A stretch of 23,375 nt of DNA. It comes from a virus. The stretch covers positions 1-23,375 of the IMG/VR virus record IMGVR_UViG_3300043313_000717. The stretch is one strand, 5' to 3'. Below the pieces are notes generated by a model, which saw only the letters and a list, made by a program, of their open reading frames with translations, searched no databases and was not told where the DNA came from. How positions within the stretch are numbered: the stretch's first letter is position 1; every line of letters starts with the position of its first letter. Of this stretch, positions 1 through 7,624 are shown one piece after another. A program made the position numbers and the translations under genes.

Positions 1-27
1 ATCCCGGGATGCGATACCAACTTCGTT

Positions 28-609
28 ATGCAACCCCAGAAATTTGGAAGTGAGGACGACGTGACCCCAGCAGAGATGGACACCATCGTTAATCGTGTAC
101 TTGCCGGGATGGATCACAGGCTATGTCGCATTGTCGCATACCTGGTAGGTATGGCGCCGAGTGGGAATATGTACATCAGTGACACGTGGGACATTCCCAA
201 GGAGGGTCCATTCCCAGCTGCCACTGACGCCTGGAGCTTCTTCAATGACCCGAGGGCAATCACCATCGAAGAGATCACCAAGAGTCTCCAGTTGATATAC
301 CGAGGCGACACCGACGCCGCGGGGCAGGCTAAGCCTCCCGGGCAAAATACACATCCAGCCAACATCGAGTTCATCTACAAGGCTGTTGACACGGTCGAGA
401 CTTCCCAGGCTGAGTTCAAAACAGCGATCGCTGCACTTCCCAAGGAGATTCCGCCGCTCAGTGATGCGCAGATCGAGGCCATCGCGGCAAAGCTTTCGGC
501 GATCCATCCCCAGGCCGAACTGAAAGTCGAGCTGACGGGTACTGCACAAGCACAAGCCACACCTCCCCCCGCAGGTATCTCAGAAGACTACGCCGACTCG
601 GCAGAATAG
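28..609 (+). CDS. Unrecognised protein, possibly 5'-truncated by the window edge
   Basis: I do not recognise this protein and assign no function. The listed form has 193 residues from the first ATG, but the frame is open back to base 1, so the true start may lie outside the window. A GTG at 61 preceded by GAGG (52-55) at good spacing is the best-supported internal start and would give 182 residues. The N-terminal part is a mixed alpha/beta region with several Met and Trp residues. The C-terminal third (about 115-170) looks like an amphipathic helical tail rich in Ala, Glu and Ile with the pattern AxIAALPKEI, followed by a polar, disordered end. Such Ala/Pro-rich tails occur at the C-termini of actinophage lysins and minor tail proteins, but no catalytic motif is seen here. 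It is followed by a short gene 10 bases downstream and is probably co-transcribed with the packaging genes. Confidence 0.6.
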   Translation: MQPQKFGSEDDVTPAEMDTIVNRVLAGMDHRLCRIVAYLVGMAPSGNMYISDTWDIPKEGPFPAATDAWSFFNDPRAITIEEITKSLQLIYRGDTDAAGQAKPPGQNTHPANIEFIYKAVDTVETSQAEFKTAIAALPKEIPPLSDAQIEAIAAKLSAIHPQAELKVELTGTAQAQATPPPAGISEDYADSAE

Positions 610-618
610 GAGTTCGTC

Positions 619-783
619 ATGCTTGGTCTCGCCATTGCTCTTCTCGTCATCGGGGTGGTCTTGTTCATCTTGGGCCTTTCCGGTGTTGGGAGCTTCCTCA
701 TCTGGATTGGGGTCATCATCGCGGTCGTGGCTTTGGTCCTCTGGGTGGTGACCGGAATCGGGAGTCGGGGTAGCAGGTTGTGA
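619..783 (+). CDS. Small two-helix membrane protein (54 residues)
   Basis: A 54-residue ORF too short for many gene callers. It begins ATG at 619, with AGGAG (608-612) about 6 bases upstream, and ends with a TGA that overlaps the GTG of the next gene (GTGA at 780-783). The product is almost entirely hydrophobic: helix 1 is about residues 2-19, a Gly-Ser turn (LSGVGSF) follows at about 20-26, and helix 2 is about 27-45. It ends in a short basic tail with three Arg. This layout suggests a hairpin membrane protein with a cytoplasmic basic tail. Small hydrophobic proteins occur as holins, superinfection-exclusion proteins or hosts' stress proteins, but the sequence gives no way to choose. Its place ahead of the packaging genes, not beside the lysis genes, argues mildly against a primary holin. 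Confidence 0.65.
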   Translation: MLGLAIALLVIGVVLFILGLSGVGSFLIWIGVIIAVVALVLWVVTGIGSRGSRL

Positions 784-1217
784 CCCCTCGTAAGTCAGTT
801 GAACCTGATCTTGTCGCGGGTAAGCCGAAGAAGAGTTCTGAGAGAGCCCCACGCAAGAAGGCCGAACCAGTAAAGGTTCCGGCTAAGTTAGCGGGGTTGT
901 CCTTCTCGATACAGCATGACATGGTGACTCGGAGGGATTTTTTAGATCGCATAGCTACAGGCAGTTTCAATGCGGCACAGATCATCTCCACTACCGTAGC
1001 TAATTCTGACGCCAAAGCTCAGGCACAGCGCTTGGCTTTGGTTAACGCCGTAGTGAATGATCCTGAGAAATATGCGAAGAACTTTGCATACATGGTGGTA
1101 TCTCGTCCTACGGTCACCAGTGAGGATATCCCCGACAACCTCATCAACACCACCCTGACTAATCCCATAGCATGGGATAGTTTAGCGGTCCAGCTATTCC
1201 CCAACGTAACCCCTTGA
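780..1217 (+). CDS. Unrecognised protein with basic N-terminus
   Basis: 145 residues from a GTG start that overlaps the previous stop (GTGA), a sign of translational coupling. The first 35 residues are Lys/Arg/Pro-rich (repeated KKS, RKK) and probably disordered or nucleic-acid contacting. Residues about 40-110 look helical, with an RRDFLDRIATG segment and an Asn/Ala-rich stretch, and the end (SRPTVTSEDIPDNL) is polar. I do not recognise a family. Its position two genes before the protease and four before the large terminase leaves open a small-terminase-like or DNA-binding role, and the basic tail is compatible, but no helix-turn-helix is convincing, so this stays a hypothetical protein. Confidence 0.7.
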   Translation: MTPRKSVEPDLVAGKPKKSSERAPRKKAEPVKVPAKLAGLSFSIQHDMVTRRDFLDRIATGSFNAAQIISTTVANSDAKAQAQRLALVNAVVNDPEKYAKNFAYMVVSRPTVTSEDIPDNLINTTLTNPIAWDSLAVQLFPNVTP

Positions 1218-1224
1218 GGTTCCG

Positions 1225-1479
1225 ATGCATGAAGAAGCACCACTCTGCAGTTTGTGTGGAATGACCGAGAATGTCCATAACAAGTTGAACCATGAATTCA
1301 ACCTAGACGGTCGTCTAGTTCAGAAAGCTCCACCGAAGCCCGACCCTGCTCCAATCAGCAGTCTTGATATCCCGCTTCGTATGGCACTTCTGCAGAGGGG
1401 AGTGATCACGGGCGAGGATCTCGCAATCCAGGAAGCTCTGCTCCGCCAGCAGTTAGCGAGGCATAGTGATGGCCACTGA
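1225..1479 (+). CDS. Small zinc-knuckle-like protein
   Basis: 84 residues starting at ATG 1225, seven bases after the previous stop. The N-terminus carries a compact potential zinc site: C8-x2-C11, then H18 and H23 (CSLCG followed by VHNKLNH). The rest is a Pro-rich linker (about 34-42) and a C-terminal helix rich in Leu, Gln and Arg (about 48-80). The gene ends inside the start of the JAMM protease gene (overlap of 11 bases), so the two are probably translated together. Zinc binding is inferred from the ligand pattern only. Function is unknown; a nucleic-acid or protein-binding adapter is the most that can be said. Confidence 0.7.
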   Translation: MHEEAPLCSLCGMTENVHNKLNHEFNLDGRLVQKAPPKPDPAPISSLDIPLRMALLQRGVITGEDLAIQEALLRQQLARHSDGH

Positions 1480-1873
1480 GATACCACTAGCTAGAAATAG
1501 TATCGTTTTGTTTCCCGAGATACTTGAGGAACTGAAGCGAATCGCCCTCGAGCGATCCCCGAATGAAGCATGTGGGGTATTGCTGCCCACACCGCGAGGG
1601 CATAACTCAGCTTCTCAGGTAGTGGAACTGCCGAACCGCTCCATGCAGCATCACGACAGTTACCAGATCTATCCGAGTGATATCCACATCACTCTAGCGG
1701 AGTGGATTGAGGACTCCACGGTCGAGGACGTTGGCAAGATGGCTGTATGGCATAGTCATCCGGGCGGTAACGTGGGGCCCTCTGCTGATGACCTGAAGAT
1801 GAAGGTAGATGGACTGCAGTATCTCGTGGTCACACTCACTGCGGAGCAGGAACTAATACCCTGTTGGTTTTAG
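1469..1873 (+). CDS. JAMM/MPN (Mov34-PAD1) family metalloprotease
   Basis: 134 residues from ATG 1469, chosen over a GTG at 1466 because AGCGAGG (1455-1461) sits about 7 bases upstream. The complete JAMM zinc-peptidase motif is visible: catalytic Glu33 in NEACGVLL, then H95-S-H97-P, Ser105 and Asp108 (HxHx7Sx2D). Members of this fold are zinc isopeptidases/peptidases; in phages they are best known as a domain of lambda gpK-type tail proteins. Here the domain is free-standing, without an NlpC/P60 partner, and sits two genes before the large terminase. Its substrate is unknown. Because no ordinary prohead protease is visible in the head module, processing of a structural protein is a possible but untested role. 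The stop codon lies inside the ribosome site of the next gene. Confidence 0.88.
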   Translation: MATEIPLARNSIVLFPEILEELKRIALERSPNEACGVLLPTPRGHNSASQVVELPNRSMQHHDSYQIYPSDIHITLAEWIEDSTVEDVGKMAVWHSHPGGNVGPSADDLKMKVDGLQYLVVTLTAEQELIPCWF

Positions 1874-1878
1874 GAGGT
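1872..1878 (+). promoter_or_regulatory. Strong Shine-Dalgarno site deciding the start at 1882
   Basis: AGGAGGT overlaps the stop of the protease gene and lies 3 bases before the ATG at 1882. It makes that ATG more likely than the GTG at 1864 that would extend the frame into the protease gene. Confidence 0.7.
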
Positions 1879-1881
1879 ACC

Positions 1882-2202
1882 ATGCCTGGTATTCGGAACG
1901 TAACTGATGTCTCACCGCTACAGATCGAGGGTAGTGAGTATGGTGGTTCAGAGGTCACAATCGCGGCTGGTATTCAACCTATGGGGCCAGATGCCTTAAC
2001 TCCCGCTGACAAGTTAAGGTTAGGGTATGTAACCGGTATCGAAGACAACACCAACCCGCATATCAACATCGATGACAAACGTCAGATGCTGGGTCTTCGA
2101 CCGGCGAACGGCAAGCGGCCGTTGTTCCTTGCCAACGTCAGTCCAGTTGATGACCCTCGACTCACCAGCGAGGCCGAGCGACAAGGATACACCAACGAAT
2201 GA
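1882..2202 (+). CDS. Unrecognised pre-terminase protein
   Basis: 106 residues from the ATG directly after a consensus AGGAGGT. The frame is open a little further upstream, but the ribosome site fixes this start. The N-terminal half is acidic and Gly-rich (about 12-30); the C-terminal half has a GYVTGIEDN turn, an NINIDDKRQMLG segment and a polar end. No family is recognised. The stop overlaps the terminase start (ATGA at 2199-2202), so terminase translation is probably coupled to it. A packaging accessory is a reasonable guess from position alone. Confidence 0.72.
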   Translation: MPGIRNVTDVSPLQIEGSEYGGSEVTIAAGIQPMGPDALTPADKLRLGYVTGIEDNTNPHINIDDKRQMLGLRPANGKRPLFLANVSPVDDPRLTSEAERQGYTNE

Positions 2203-3584
2203 CAGCAGTACTTCCAGACCAGGGATTGGTCTTCAGGAAGGATGTCTACTTCGAGCGAGTGGGATACTTCCCTTTTCCGGGCCAGGCTCGAATCCACTAC
2301 AACACAACTCGGCATCGCGTCTTATGTAATGGGCGACGGTGGGGCAAGACACTAGTGGGTGGTCGCGAATGCGAAACCATGGCATTCATCAGAAACTTCC
2401 TCGGTGAACCCTGCCGGGGATGGATCATTGGTCCTGAGTATAGTGACTCGGAGAAAGAGTTTCGAGTTATCTACGACTCATTCAGAAAACTAGATATCGA
2501 CAAGGTATCTTCCAAGTTTCTGAATAACACTGAGAACGGTAACATGCATATCCGAACTCGGTGGGGATTTGATCTGCAGTGCCGGTCCGCTCATCATCCA
2601 GAGACCCTGGTTGGTGAGGGACTTGACTTTGTGTTGTTGGTTGAGGCGGGGCGGCATAAGCGAAAGATGTGGGGTGACTATGTCCGCCCGGCCTTGAGTG
2701 ATAAGCGAGGCTGGAGTCTTGCATCTGGGGTGCCTGAGGGGGCCTCCGAAAACTCGTTGCTCTATTCGTTGTTCCAACGAGGCAAGGACCCAGCGAAGAA
2801 GACTTGGTGGTCAATGCGAGCGCCAAGTTGGACCAACCCAGTTGTATTCCCCGGCGGTAGAACTGACCCTGAAATCCTCGAGGCGGAAGACGATCTAACT
2901 GACGACGAGTTTGCTCGGCAGTATGGGGCAGAATTCGTCGAAGCAGTCGGCAGGGTCATGAAAGAATGGGACGACGATATCCACATCGTTGACTTAGAAT
3001 ACAACCGTAAGTGGCCTCTTTACGCTGCGGTTGACTTCGGCTACACCAATGATTGGGTGTGGCTTTGGATTCAGGTAGATGAGTGGGGTAACGTTTATGT
3101 TATCGGTGAAGACCGATACCTCTTCCGTGATACCGAAGATATTGCGCGAGAGGAATACGCACGCCACCCTCTGCTACCTAAACTGCTGGGTATTTATACC
3201 GACCCTGCTAGTCCTGATGACGCGAATATCTTGAGACGTCACCTCAAGGTGAATACGCTCATGAATACGGGCGGTGATCTACAAATTCGCCTCAGGCTGA
3301 TCAGGGCAGCTCTGAAGCAACGGCCCGCGCACTTGCCCGATGGTCATCCCGATAAGAAGCCTGCTTTGGTTGTCGACCGGTCATGCACCAAGCTCATCTG
3401 GGAAATGAAGACTGGGTATCGGTGGCCGGAGAAGAAGAATGAACTCATTCGCAACGACAGTGAACTTCCCCTTGATAAGGACAACCACGGGCCGGAAGCG
3501 CTCGGGCGGTTCTTCAAGGGCCACACCAGCCGACTAAACCCCGAGCGTAGGTCAAGACAAGGGAAGGTGGGTACTAGAAGATAA
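2199..3584 (+). CDS. Terminase large subunit (DNA-packaging ATPase/nuclease)
   Basis: 461 residues, a usual length for the family. It is the motor that pumps DNA through the portal and cuts the concatemer. The N-terminal ATPase has a Walker A loop GRRWGKT (45-51) and a Walker B strand FVLLVEAG (144-151). In Walker B the acidic pair is reduced to a single Glu149, with Val where Asp is usual. The C-terminal RNase H-like nuclease shows Asp279 in AAVDFGYTNDW, an Asp near 335 (IYTDPAS), and a C-terminal acidic cluster D428-x-H430-x2-E433-A (DNHGPEALGRFF) matching the common DHxxDA position. The extreme C-terminus is basic. The start overlaps the previous stop; the TAA stop overlaps the portal ATG (TAATG). 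No small terminase is confidently identified upstream. Confidence 0.95.
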   Translation: MTAVLPDQGLVFRKDVYFERVGYFPFPGQARIHYNTTRHRVLCNGRRWGKTLVGGRECETMAFIRNFLGEPCRGWIIGPEYSDSEKEFRVIYDSFRKLDIDKVSSKFLNNTENGNMHIRTRWGFDLQCRSAHHPETLVGEGLDFVLLVEAGRHKRKMWGDYVRPALSDKRGWSLASGVPEGASENSLLYSLFQRGKDPAKKTWWSMRAPSWTNPVVFPGGRTDPEILEAEDDLTDDEFARQYGAEFVEAVGRVMKEWDDDIHIVDLEYNRKWPLYAAVDFGYTNDWVWLWIQVDEWGNVYVIGEDRYLFRDTEDIAREEYARHPLLPKLLGIYTDPASPDDANILRRHLKVNTLMNTGGDLQIRLRLIRAALKQRPAHLPDGHPDKKPALVVDRSCTKLIWEMKTGYRWPEKKNELIRNDSELPLDKDNHGPEALGRFFKGHTSRLNPERRSRQGKVGTRR

Positions 3585-5203
3585 TGGCAACTGCCTTTAC
3601 GCCTTACTCGACGGCGAAGCCTTTCTTGTCTGCCGAGAACATCCAGTGGATTCCTGAGGAAGATCGCGATCGTGCGGCGTCGTACATTAAGTACGATGAG
3701 ATGTACTGGAACGATGACACCCAGTTTCTGATTCGGGTTCTAGAAGAAGAATACCCGATCTACATCCCTAACGCACGAACCATCGTTGACACAACCTCGT
3801 ATTACTTGCTCAAGGGTCTGCAGATCACTGTCGACGATCCTGAGAAGCACGTACCGCTCGCTGACGCTCTCAAGGCTTTTATGGATCGCGAGCTCTTCTA
3901 TTCTCGATTCCACACAGCCAAACATGCTGGTGTGGCTCGTGGTGACTTCTGCCTGCACATGACGGCTAACTCGCTCAAGGCACCTGGCAGTAGGCTTGCG
4001 CTCAACTCAGTCGACCCTGGCAATGTCATCTTGGTGTTTGATGATGACGACATCACCCAGCTCATTCGGATTCACCTGGTAGATCTCTGGGTTGATCCTT
4101 CGGATACTCAGCACAAGCAGCGAGTGAAGAAACTCACCTATGAGTATGAGGGTGAGGGTGAGACTCGCAAGATCATCCGCTCTGAGGGTATCTACGAGAT
4201 GGAGACTAACTGGTGGGGAGATCGGCCGAAGCTTCTCAAGCAAACTATCCCCAAGGGTCCTCTGCCGCCAGAGATTCATACTTTCCCCCTCTACTGGTTC
4301 CAGAACATGTCCTGGGAGGGTCAGCAGTATGGTTCTTCTGAACTCAGGGGGTTTGAGAGGGCACTACAGGGTGTTTCACAGGCGACTACCGATCAGGCGG
4401 CAGCCCTGGCGCTCGAGGGCCTCGGGGTCTATGCCACTGACGGTGGCCGACCAGTCGATGATCAAGGTCGAGAGGTCGACTGGGAGGTCGCGCCAGGTAA
4501 AGTGATGGAGGTCCCGACGGGATCTTACTTCCGTCGAGTCGAGGGTCTGAGCACACTGAAGCCCTCCATGGATCACATCAACTATCTAGAATCGAAGCTT
4601 CGTGAGGCAGGAGGGCTGAGTGATGTTGCACTTGGTCGTGTGGATGTTCAGACGGCTCAGAGTGGTATTGCTCTGGCCATCAAGTTCATCCCAACGCTTG
4701 CGAAGATCGAGGAGCGAGACACGGCGGGGCTTGGTAGGCTCAAGCAACTATTCTACGACTGGCAGAACTGCTGGTACCCGTCATACGAGGGATCGCTACT
4801 AGACGGTGAAGTCATCCCAGTCATCGGTGAGAAACTGCCTCAGGATCGTGTGGCTACAGTCAATGAGCTGAACAACATGCTCGACCGTAAGGTCATCTCG
4901 ATCCAGTTCTACCGGCAACGTATGCAGATGCTGGGGTACGAATTTCCCGATGATATCCAGCAGCAGATCGATGATGAACAAGAGAAAGCCGCCGAGCAAG
5001 CCGCGGCCTTTGCTCCCCCAGGTTTGCAGCAGAATGCTCAGGATGCTGCGACAGGCAAGATCCCTCCGCCTCCCGGTCAAGGTGGTAATGGTACGAGACC
5101 GTCGTCGGGTAATCGTAGTAACAATAAGAATCGGCCCAATGAAAGTAAGGGCACAGAAACCGGACAATCACTAAGTCGACAAGCTCGGGGCGGGAAGCCC
5201 TAG
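3584..5203 (+). CDS. Portal protein
   Basis: 539 residues, starting in the terminase stop (TAATG). It forms the dodecameric ring at the unique head vertex through which DNA passes. Support: position between terminase and scaffold, length, and a typical portal pattern of an alpha/beta wing, then an SELRGFERALQGVSQ helix (about 248-262), a GLSDVALGRVDVQTAQSG segment (about 345-362) that resembles the SPP1/HK97-type portal crown region, and a long C-terminal helix. The last about 70 residues are low-complexity (Gln/Ala, then Pro/Gly/Asn/Ser) and probably disordered. No MuF or protease domain is fused at its end. Confidence 0.93.
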   Translation: MATAFTPYSTAKPFLSAENIQWIPEEDRDRAASYIKYDEMYWNDDTQFLIRVLEEEYPIYIPNARTIVDTTSYYLLKGLQITVDDPEKHVPLADALKAFMDRELFYSRFHTAKHAGVARGDFCLHMTANSLKAPGSRLALNSVDPGNVILVFDDDDITQLIRIHLVDLWVDPSDTQHKQRVKKLTYEYEGEGETRKIIRSEGIYEMETNWWGDRPKLLKQTIPKGPLPPEIHTFPLYWFQNMSWEGQQYGSSELRGFERALQGVSQATTDQAAALALEGLGVYATDGGRPVDDQGREVDWEVAPGKVMEVPTGSYFRRVEGLSTLKPSMDHINYLESKLREAGGLSDVALGRVDVQTAQSGIALAIKFIPTLAKIEERDTAGLGRLKQLFYDWQNCWYPSYEGSLLDGEVIPVIGEKLPQDRVATVNELNNMLDRKVISIQFYRQRMQMLGYEFPDDIQQQIDDEQEKAAEQAAAFAPPGLQQNAQDAATGKIPPPPGQGGNGTRPSSGNRSNNKNRPNESKGTETGQSLSRQARGGKP

Positions 5204-5218
5204 GGAAGGACACGCGAG

Positions 5219-5935
5219 ATGCGTATCGAACTGTTGGATGCTCCTTGGATGCTGCAGGTGATCTGCGGTCGAGAGGGAGACGGTGACGCAGGTGGTACTG
5301 GTGGCGACACGGGGGGCGATCCTCCAGCTGGCACTACCGACGACACAGGTGACACTGGCGATGGTGACACCACGGATGACACCGATGATCTGAAAGATGC
5401 AGATCTTACCGGTCTCAAGTCCGCTATCGCCAAAGAGCGCGCTGAGAAGAAGCAGTTGGCGAAGGAGCACAAGGCTGCTGCCAAAGAACTCGCGGCACTC
5501 CGCAAGCTGAAGCAGGATGCTGACGATGCGGATAAGACCGAGCTCGAAAAGGCTCAGAAGGCGCTGGCAACAAGTAACGATCGGGTCACGAAACTGGCCG
5601 CGGGTTACAAGAAGTCTGCGATCGATGCTGCTATTGCGCGTGAGGCGCAGTCGCAGAAGTTCATCGACCCAGATGATGCCGTTACTGGGGTCATTCGATC
5701 TGGCATTACGGCTGAGCAGGACGAGGATGATCCTACCTCAGTTGAGATTGACGCCAAGACAGTCAAGGCGGCCGTGAAGGCTTTGGCTGAGAAGAAGAAG
5801 CACCTTATCAATGCTGATGGAAGCGGCGGCGATGGTGGTGCTAGTGGTTCTCGCTTTGGTGGCGGGTCGAACAATCAAGACAAGACCAAGGCCACCGAAG
5901 AAGTGCTCCGAACGCGTTATCCGTCTCTAGGATAG
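5219..5935 (+). CDS. Probable capsid scaffolding protein
   Basis: 238 residues; ATG 5219 is preceded by GGGAAGGA (5203-5210). Residues about 18-58 form a Gly/Asp/Thr-rich acidic low-complexity segment. Residues about 62-128 are a highly charged Lys/Glu/Ala coiled-coil, and about 130-200 a second helical part. The end is Gly/Ser-rich with a short C-terminal helix (EEVLRTRYPSLG). Acid head, long coiled coil and a basic or helical tail directly before the decoration and capsid genes fit scaffolding proteins (GP20-like), which guide prohead assembly and leave before packaging. How it leaves is unclear because no adjacent protease is found. The identity is from architecture and position. Confidence 0.8.
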   Translation: MRIELLDAPWMLQVICGREGDGDAGGTGGDTGGDPPAGTTDDTGDTGDGDTTDDTDDLKDADLTGLKSAIAKERAEKKQLAKEHKAAAKELAALRKLKQDADDADKTELEKAQKALATSNDRVTKLAAGYKKSAIDAAIAREAQSQKFIDPDDAVTGVIRSGITAEQDEDDPTSVEIDAKTVKAAVKALAEKKKHLINADGSGGDGGASGSRFGGGSNNQDKTKATEEVLRTRYPSLG

Positions 5936-5948
5936 GAGAAAACAGCAC

Positions 5949-6410
5949 ATGCCCCGTTATGACAAGTATAGCCCGATCGCAGGGGGGTTCCGCGCAATTC
6001 TGGCGGCTGACCTCGTCTTCGACGGTACCGGCGCGATGGGACCCATTGTGGTCTCCCTCGACGCCAACGGCAAAGTGGTAATCGGTACCGCTGGCCAGTC
6101 GGGTGGAGTGGGTGTTCTCGTAAAGAACGTGCCCATGACCCCAAACCTCGGTTCTATCGCTGGGCAGGTCAACCTGGCGGTGCCGATCGGTGGTCGAGCT
6201 GGTGACGTCGTCGACATCATGACTTCAGGTGAGGTCGTATACGACACCGCAGTTCTCGTCGCCGGTACGGCGTACTACTGCCTCGCAGCTCAGGCTGCGA
6301 CTGGAGCTCTCACGGCTACTGCTCCGGCCTCTGGTGTAACCTATCACAAGGTTGGCTACACCGCCGAGGCCACTCGGCTCGTGGTTCGCTTCGACCGGAT
6401 CATCGGCTAG
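5949..6410 (+). CDS. Probable head decoration protein (DUF2190-like)
   Basis: 153 residues from ATG 5949, with AGGAGAA (5934-5940) upstream. The product is rich in Gly, Val, Ala and Thr, predicted all-beta, with few charges. It opens with MPRYDKYSPIAGGFRA and has a GRAGDVVDIMTSGEVV segment (about 80-95) of the sort seen in DUF2190-type capsid cement proteins that stabilise the expanded shell. Its place directly before the major capsid gene supports this. Alternatively it could be a different small capsid-associated protein. Like the capsid gene it prefers C-ending codons, as expected for abundant products. Confidence 0.75.
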   Translation: MPRYDKYSPIAGGFRAILAADLVFDGTGAMGPIVVSLDANGKVVIGTAGQSGGVGVLVKNVPMTPNLGSIAGQVNLAVPIGGRAGDVVDIMTSGEVVYDTAVLVAGTAYYCLAAQAATGALTATAPASGVTYHKVGYTAEATRLVVRFDRIIG

Positions 6411-6430
6411 AACCCGACTAGCATAGAATC

Positions 6431-6436
6431 AGGAGG
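6431..6436 (+). promoter_or_regulatory. Consensus Shine-Dalgarno for the major capsid gene
   Basis: AGGAGG in a 36-base gap, 10 bases before ATG 6447. One of the few full-consensus ribosome sites in the window, fitting the need for many capsid copies. Confidence 0.6.
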
Positions 6437-6446
6437 ATACCAAAAC

Positions 6447-7607
6447 ATGGGAACACGCAGTATTTATGACATGATCGTCAACCCGAGCAAGGCGGAGTTC
6501 GAGTCCGTCATTGGGGGACGTGAGGTTGGCTACAACGAGCGCGCAGACGTAGTCATCCAGGCTGCTGATGGTACTGATCTCAATGAGTTCTACAATGAGA
6601 TTCAGGCCACGCTCGCTCTTCGGAATGCGCAGCGCAACCGGCTGATCGACTTGCTCACCTTCAATGTGACGAGCACGATCGACATGGTCGGGGTGCCAAG
6701 CAACGCGCAGTTCGAGAAGGCATCCGAGTACGGCCAGCCAGTCGGCATCCGTGGTGGGAAGCGATTCAACCGCGGGTACACGTTCGACTTCTACGACCTA
6801 GCCGTGCGGTACACCTGGATGTTCCTCGCCGAGGCCGATCGTCGCCAGCTGGAGAACCTGAACAACATGGCTCTCGAGGCTGACAACAACCTCCTTTTCG
6901 GCGCGGTGTTCAAGACCCTGTTCAACCCGGTAAACCTTGTTGGTGTGGCCGATGGTAACATCCCGGTCAACGTCTACAAGTTGTACAATGGTGATGGCGA
7001 AGTTCCTCCGGCCTGGAAGAACAACACCTTCGCTGGCACGCACACTCACTACATCGGCAGCAACTCCGCCACTCTGGTTCCCGCCACGATCACCCTCTTC
7101 GAGGACGACATGATCTCCCACGGCTATGGACCGCAGAACGGCACTCGGCTGGTGCTGATGGTCAACCGCGCACAGGGCAAGGTTCTTCGCTCTTTCCGCG
7201 TAGCTACTGGTGCGGTGTACGACTTCATCCCATCCGAGGGAGTCGGCGGCGGTACTTTCTTGGCTTCTAACGCAGCTCTGGTTGGTCGTCCGGGTAGTCC
7301 AGTGCCGGGTGAGATCGGTACCTACGGTCCGTTCCACATCGTCGAGGAAGAGTACATTCCGGCTGGTTACCTTGTCTGCCTCGCCGCTGGTGGGCCGGAT
7401 GATCTGACCAACCCGATTGGCATTCGTCAACACAGCAACCCGTCTTACCAGGGTCTGAAGATCATCCCTGGTCAGCGGTCGGCATACCCACTGATCGACA
7501 GCTTCTACCGGCGTGGTTTCGGTACTGGCATTCGGCAGCGGGGCGCAGGCATGGTCATCCAGATGGTCGCGTCAACGACCTACACGACCCCGGCGGCTTA
7601 CGTCTAA
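6447..7607 (+). CDS. Major capsid protein (HK97 fold)
   Basis: 386 residues. It forms the hexamers and pentamers of the head. The C-terminal third carries a pattern I recognise from siphovirus major capsid proteins: EEYIPAGYLVCLAAGG (about 290-305), NPIGIRQHSNPSYQGLK (about 316-332), then YPLIDSFYRRGFGTGIRQRG (about 346-365). The N-terminal 60 residues are charged and could serve as a scaffold-like or N-arm region; no clear cleavage site is visible. It is 36 bases after the decoration gene and carries a strong ribosome site. Codons ending in C dominate, consistent with high expression. Confidence 0.93.
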   Translation: MGTRSIYDMIVNPSKAEFESVIGGREVGYNERADVVIQAADGTDLNEFYNEIQATLALRNAQRNRLIDLLTFNVTSTIDMVGVPSNAQFEKASEYGQPVGIRGGKRFNRGYTFDFYDLAVRYTWMFLAEADRRQLENLNNMALEADNNLLFGAVFKTLFNPVNLVGVADGNIPVNVYKLYNGDGEVPPAWKNNTFAGTHTHYIGSNSATLVPATITLFEDDMISHGYGPQNGTRLVLMVNRAQGKVLRSFRVATGAVYDFIPSEGVGGGTFLASNAALVGRPGSPVPGEIGTYGPFHIVEEEYIPAGYLVCLAAGGPDDLTNPIGIRQHSNPSYQGLKIIPGQRSAYPLIDSFYRRGFGTGIRQRGAGMVIQMVASTTYTTPAAYV

Positions 7608-7624
7608 GAAGGAGGCACCACACC

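Noticed and set aside
121-555. 144-residue minus-strand frame
   Set aside because: Antisense to the first gene, with a low-complexity mixture of residues and no support; all credible genes are on the + strand.
4140-4505. 121-residue + frame within the portal gene
   Set aside because: Arg/Ser-rich translation typical of an off-frame reading of GC-containing coding DNA; the portal frame explains the region.
6411-6446. TAGAAT as a -10 promoter before the capsid gene
   Set aside because: No matching -35 element at correct spacing; a six-base match alone is not evidence.
6798-7433. 211-residue open frame on the minus strand
   Set aside because: It is fully inside the major capsid gene, has no ribosome site or recognisable domain, and reflects the codon bias of the + strand gene.
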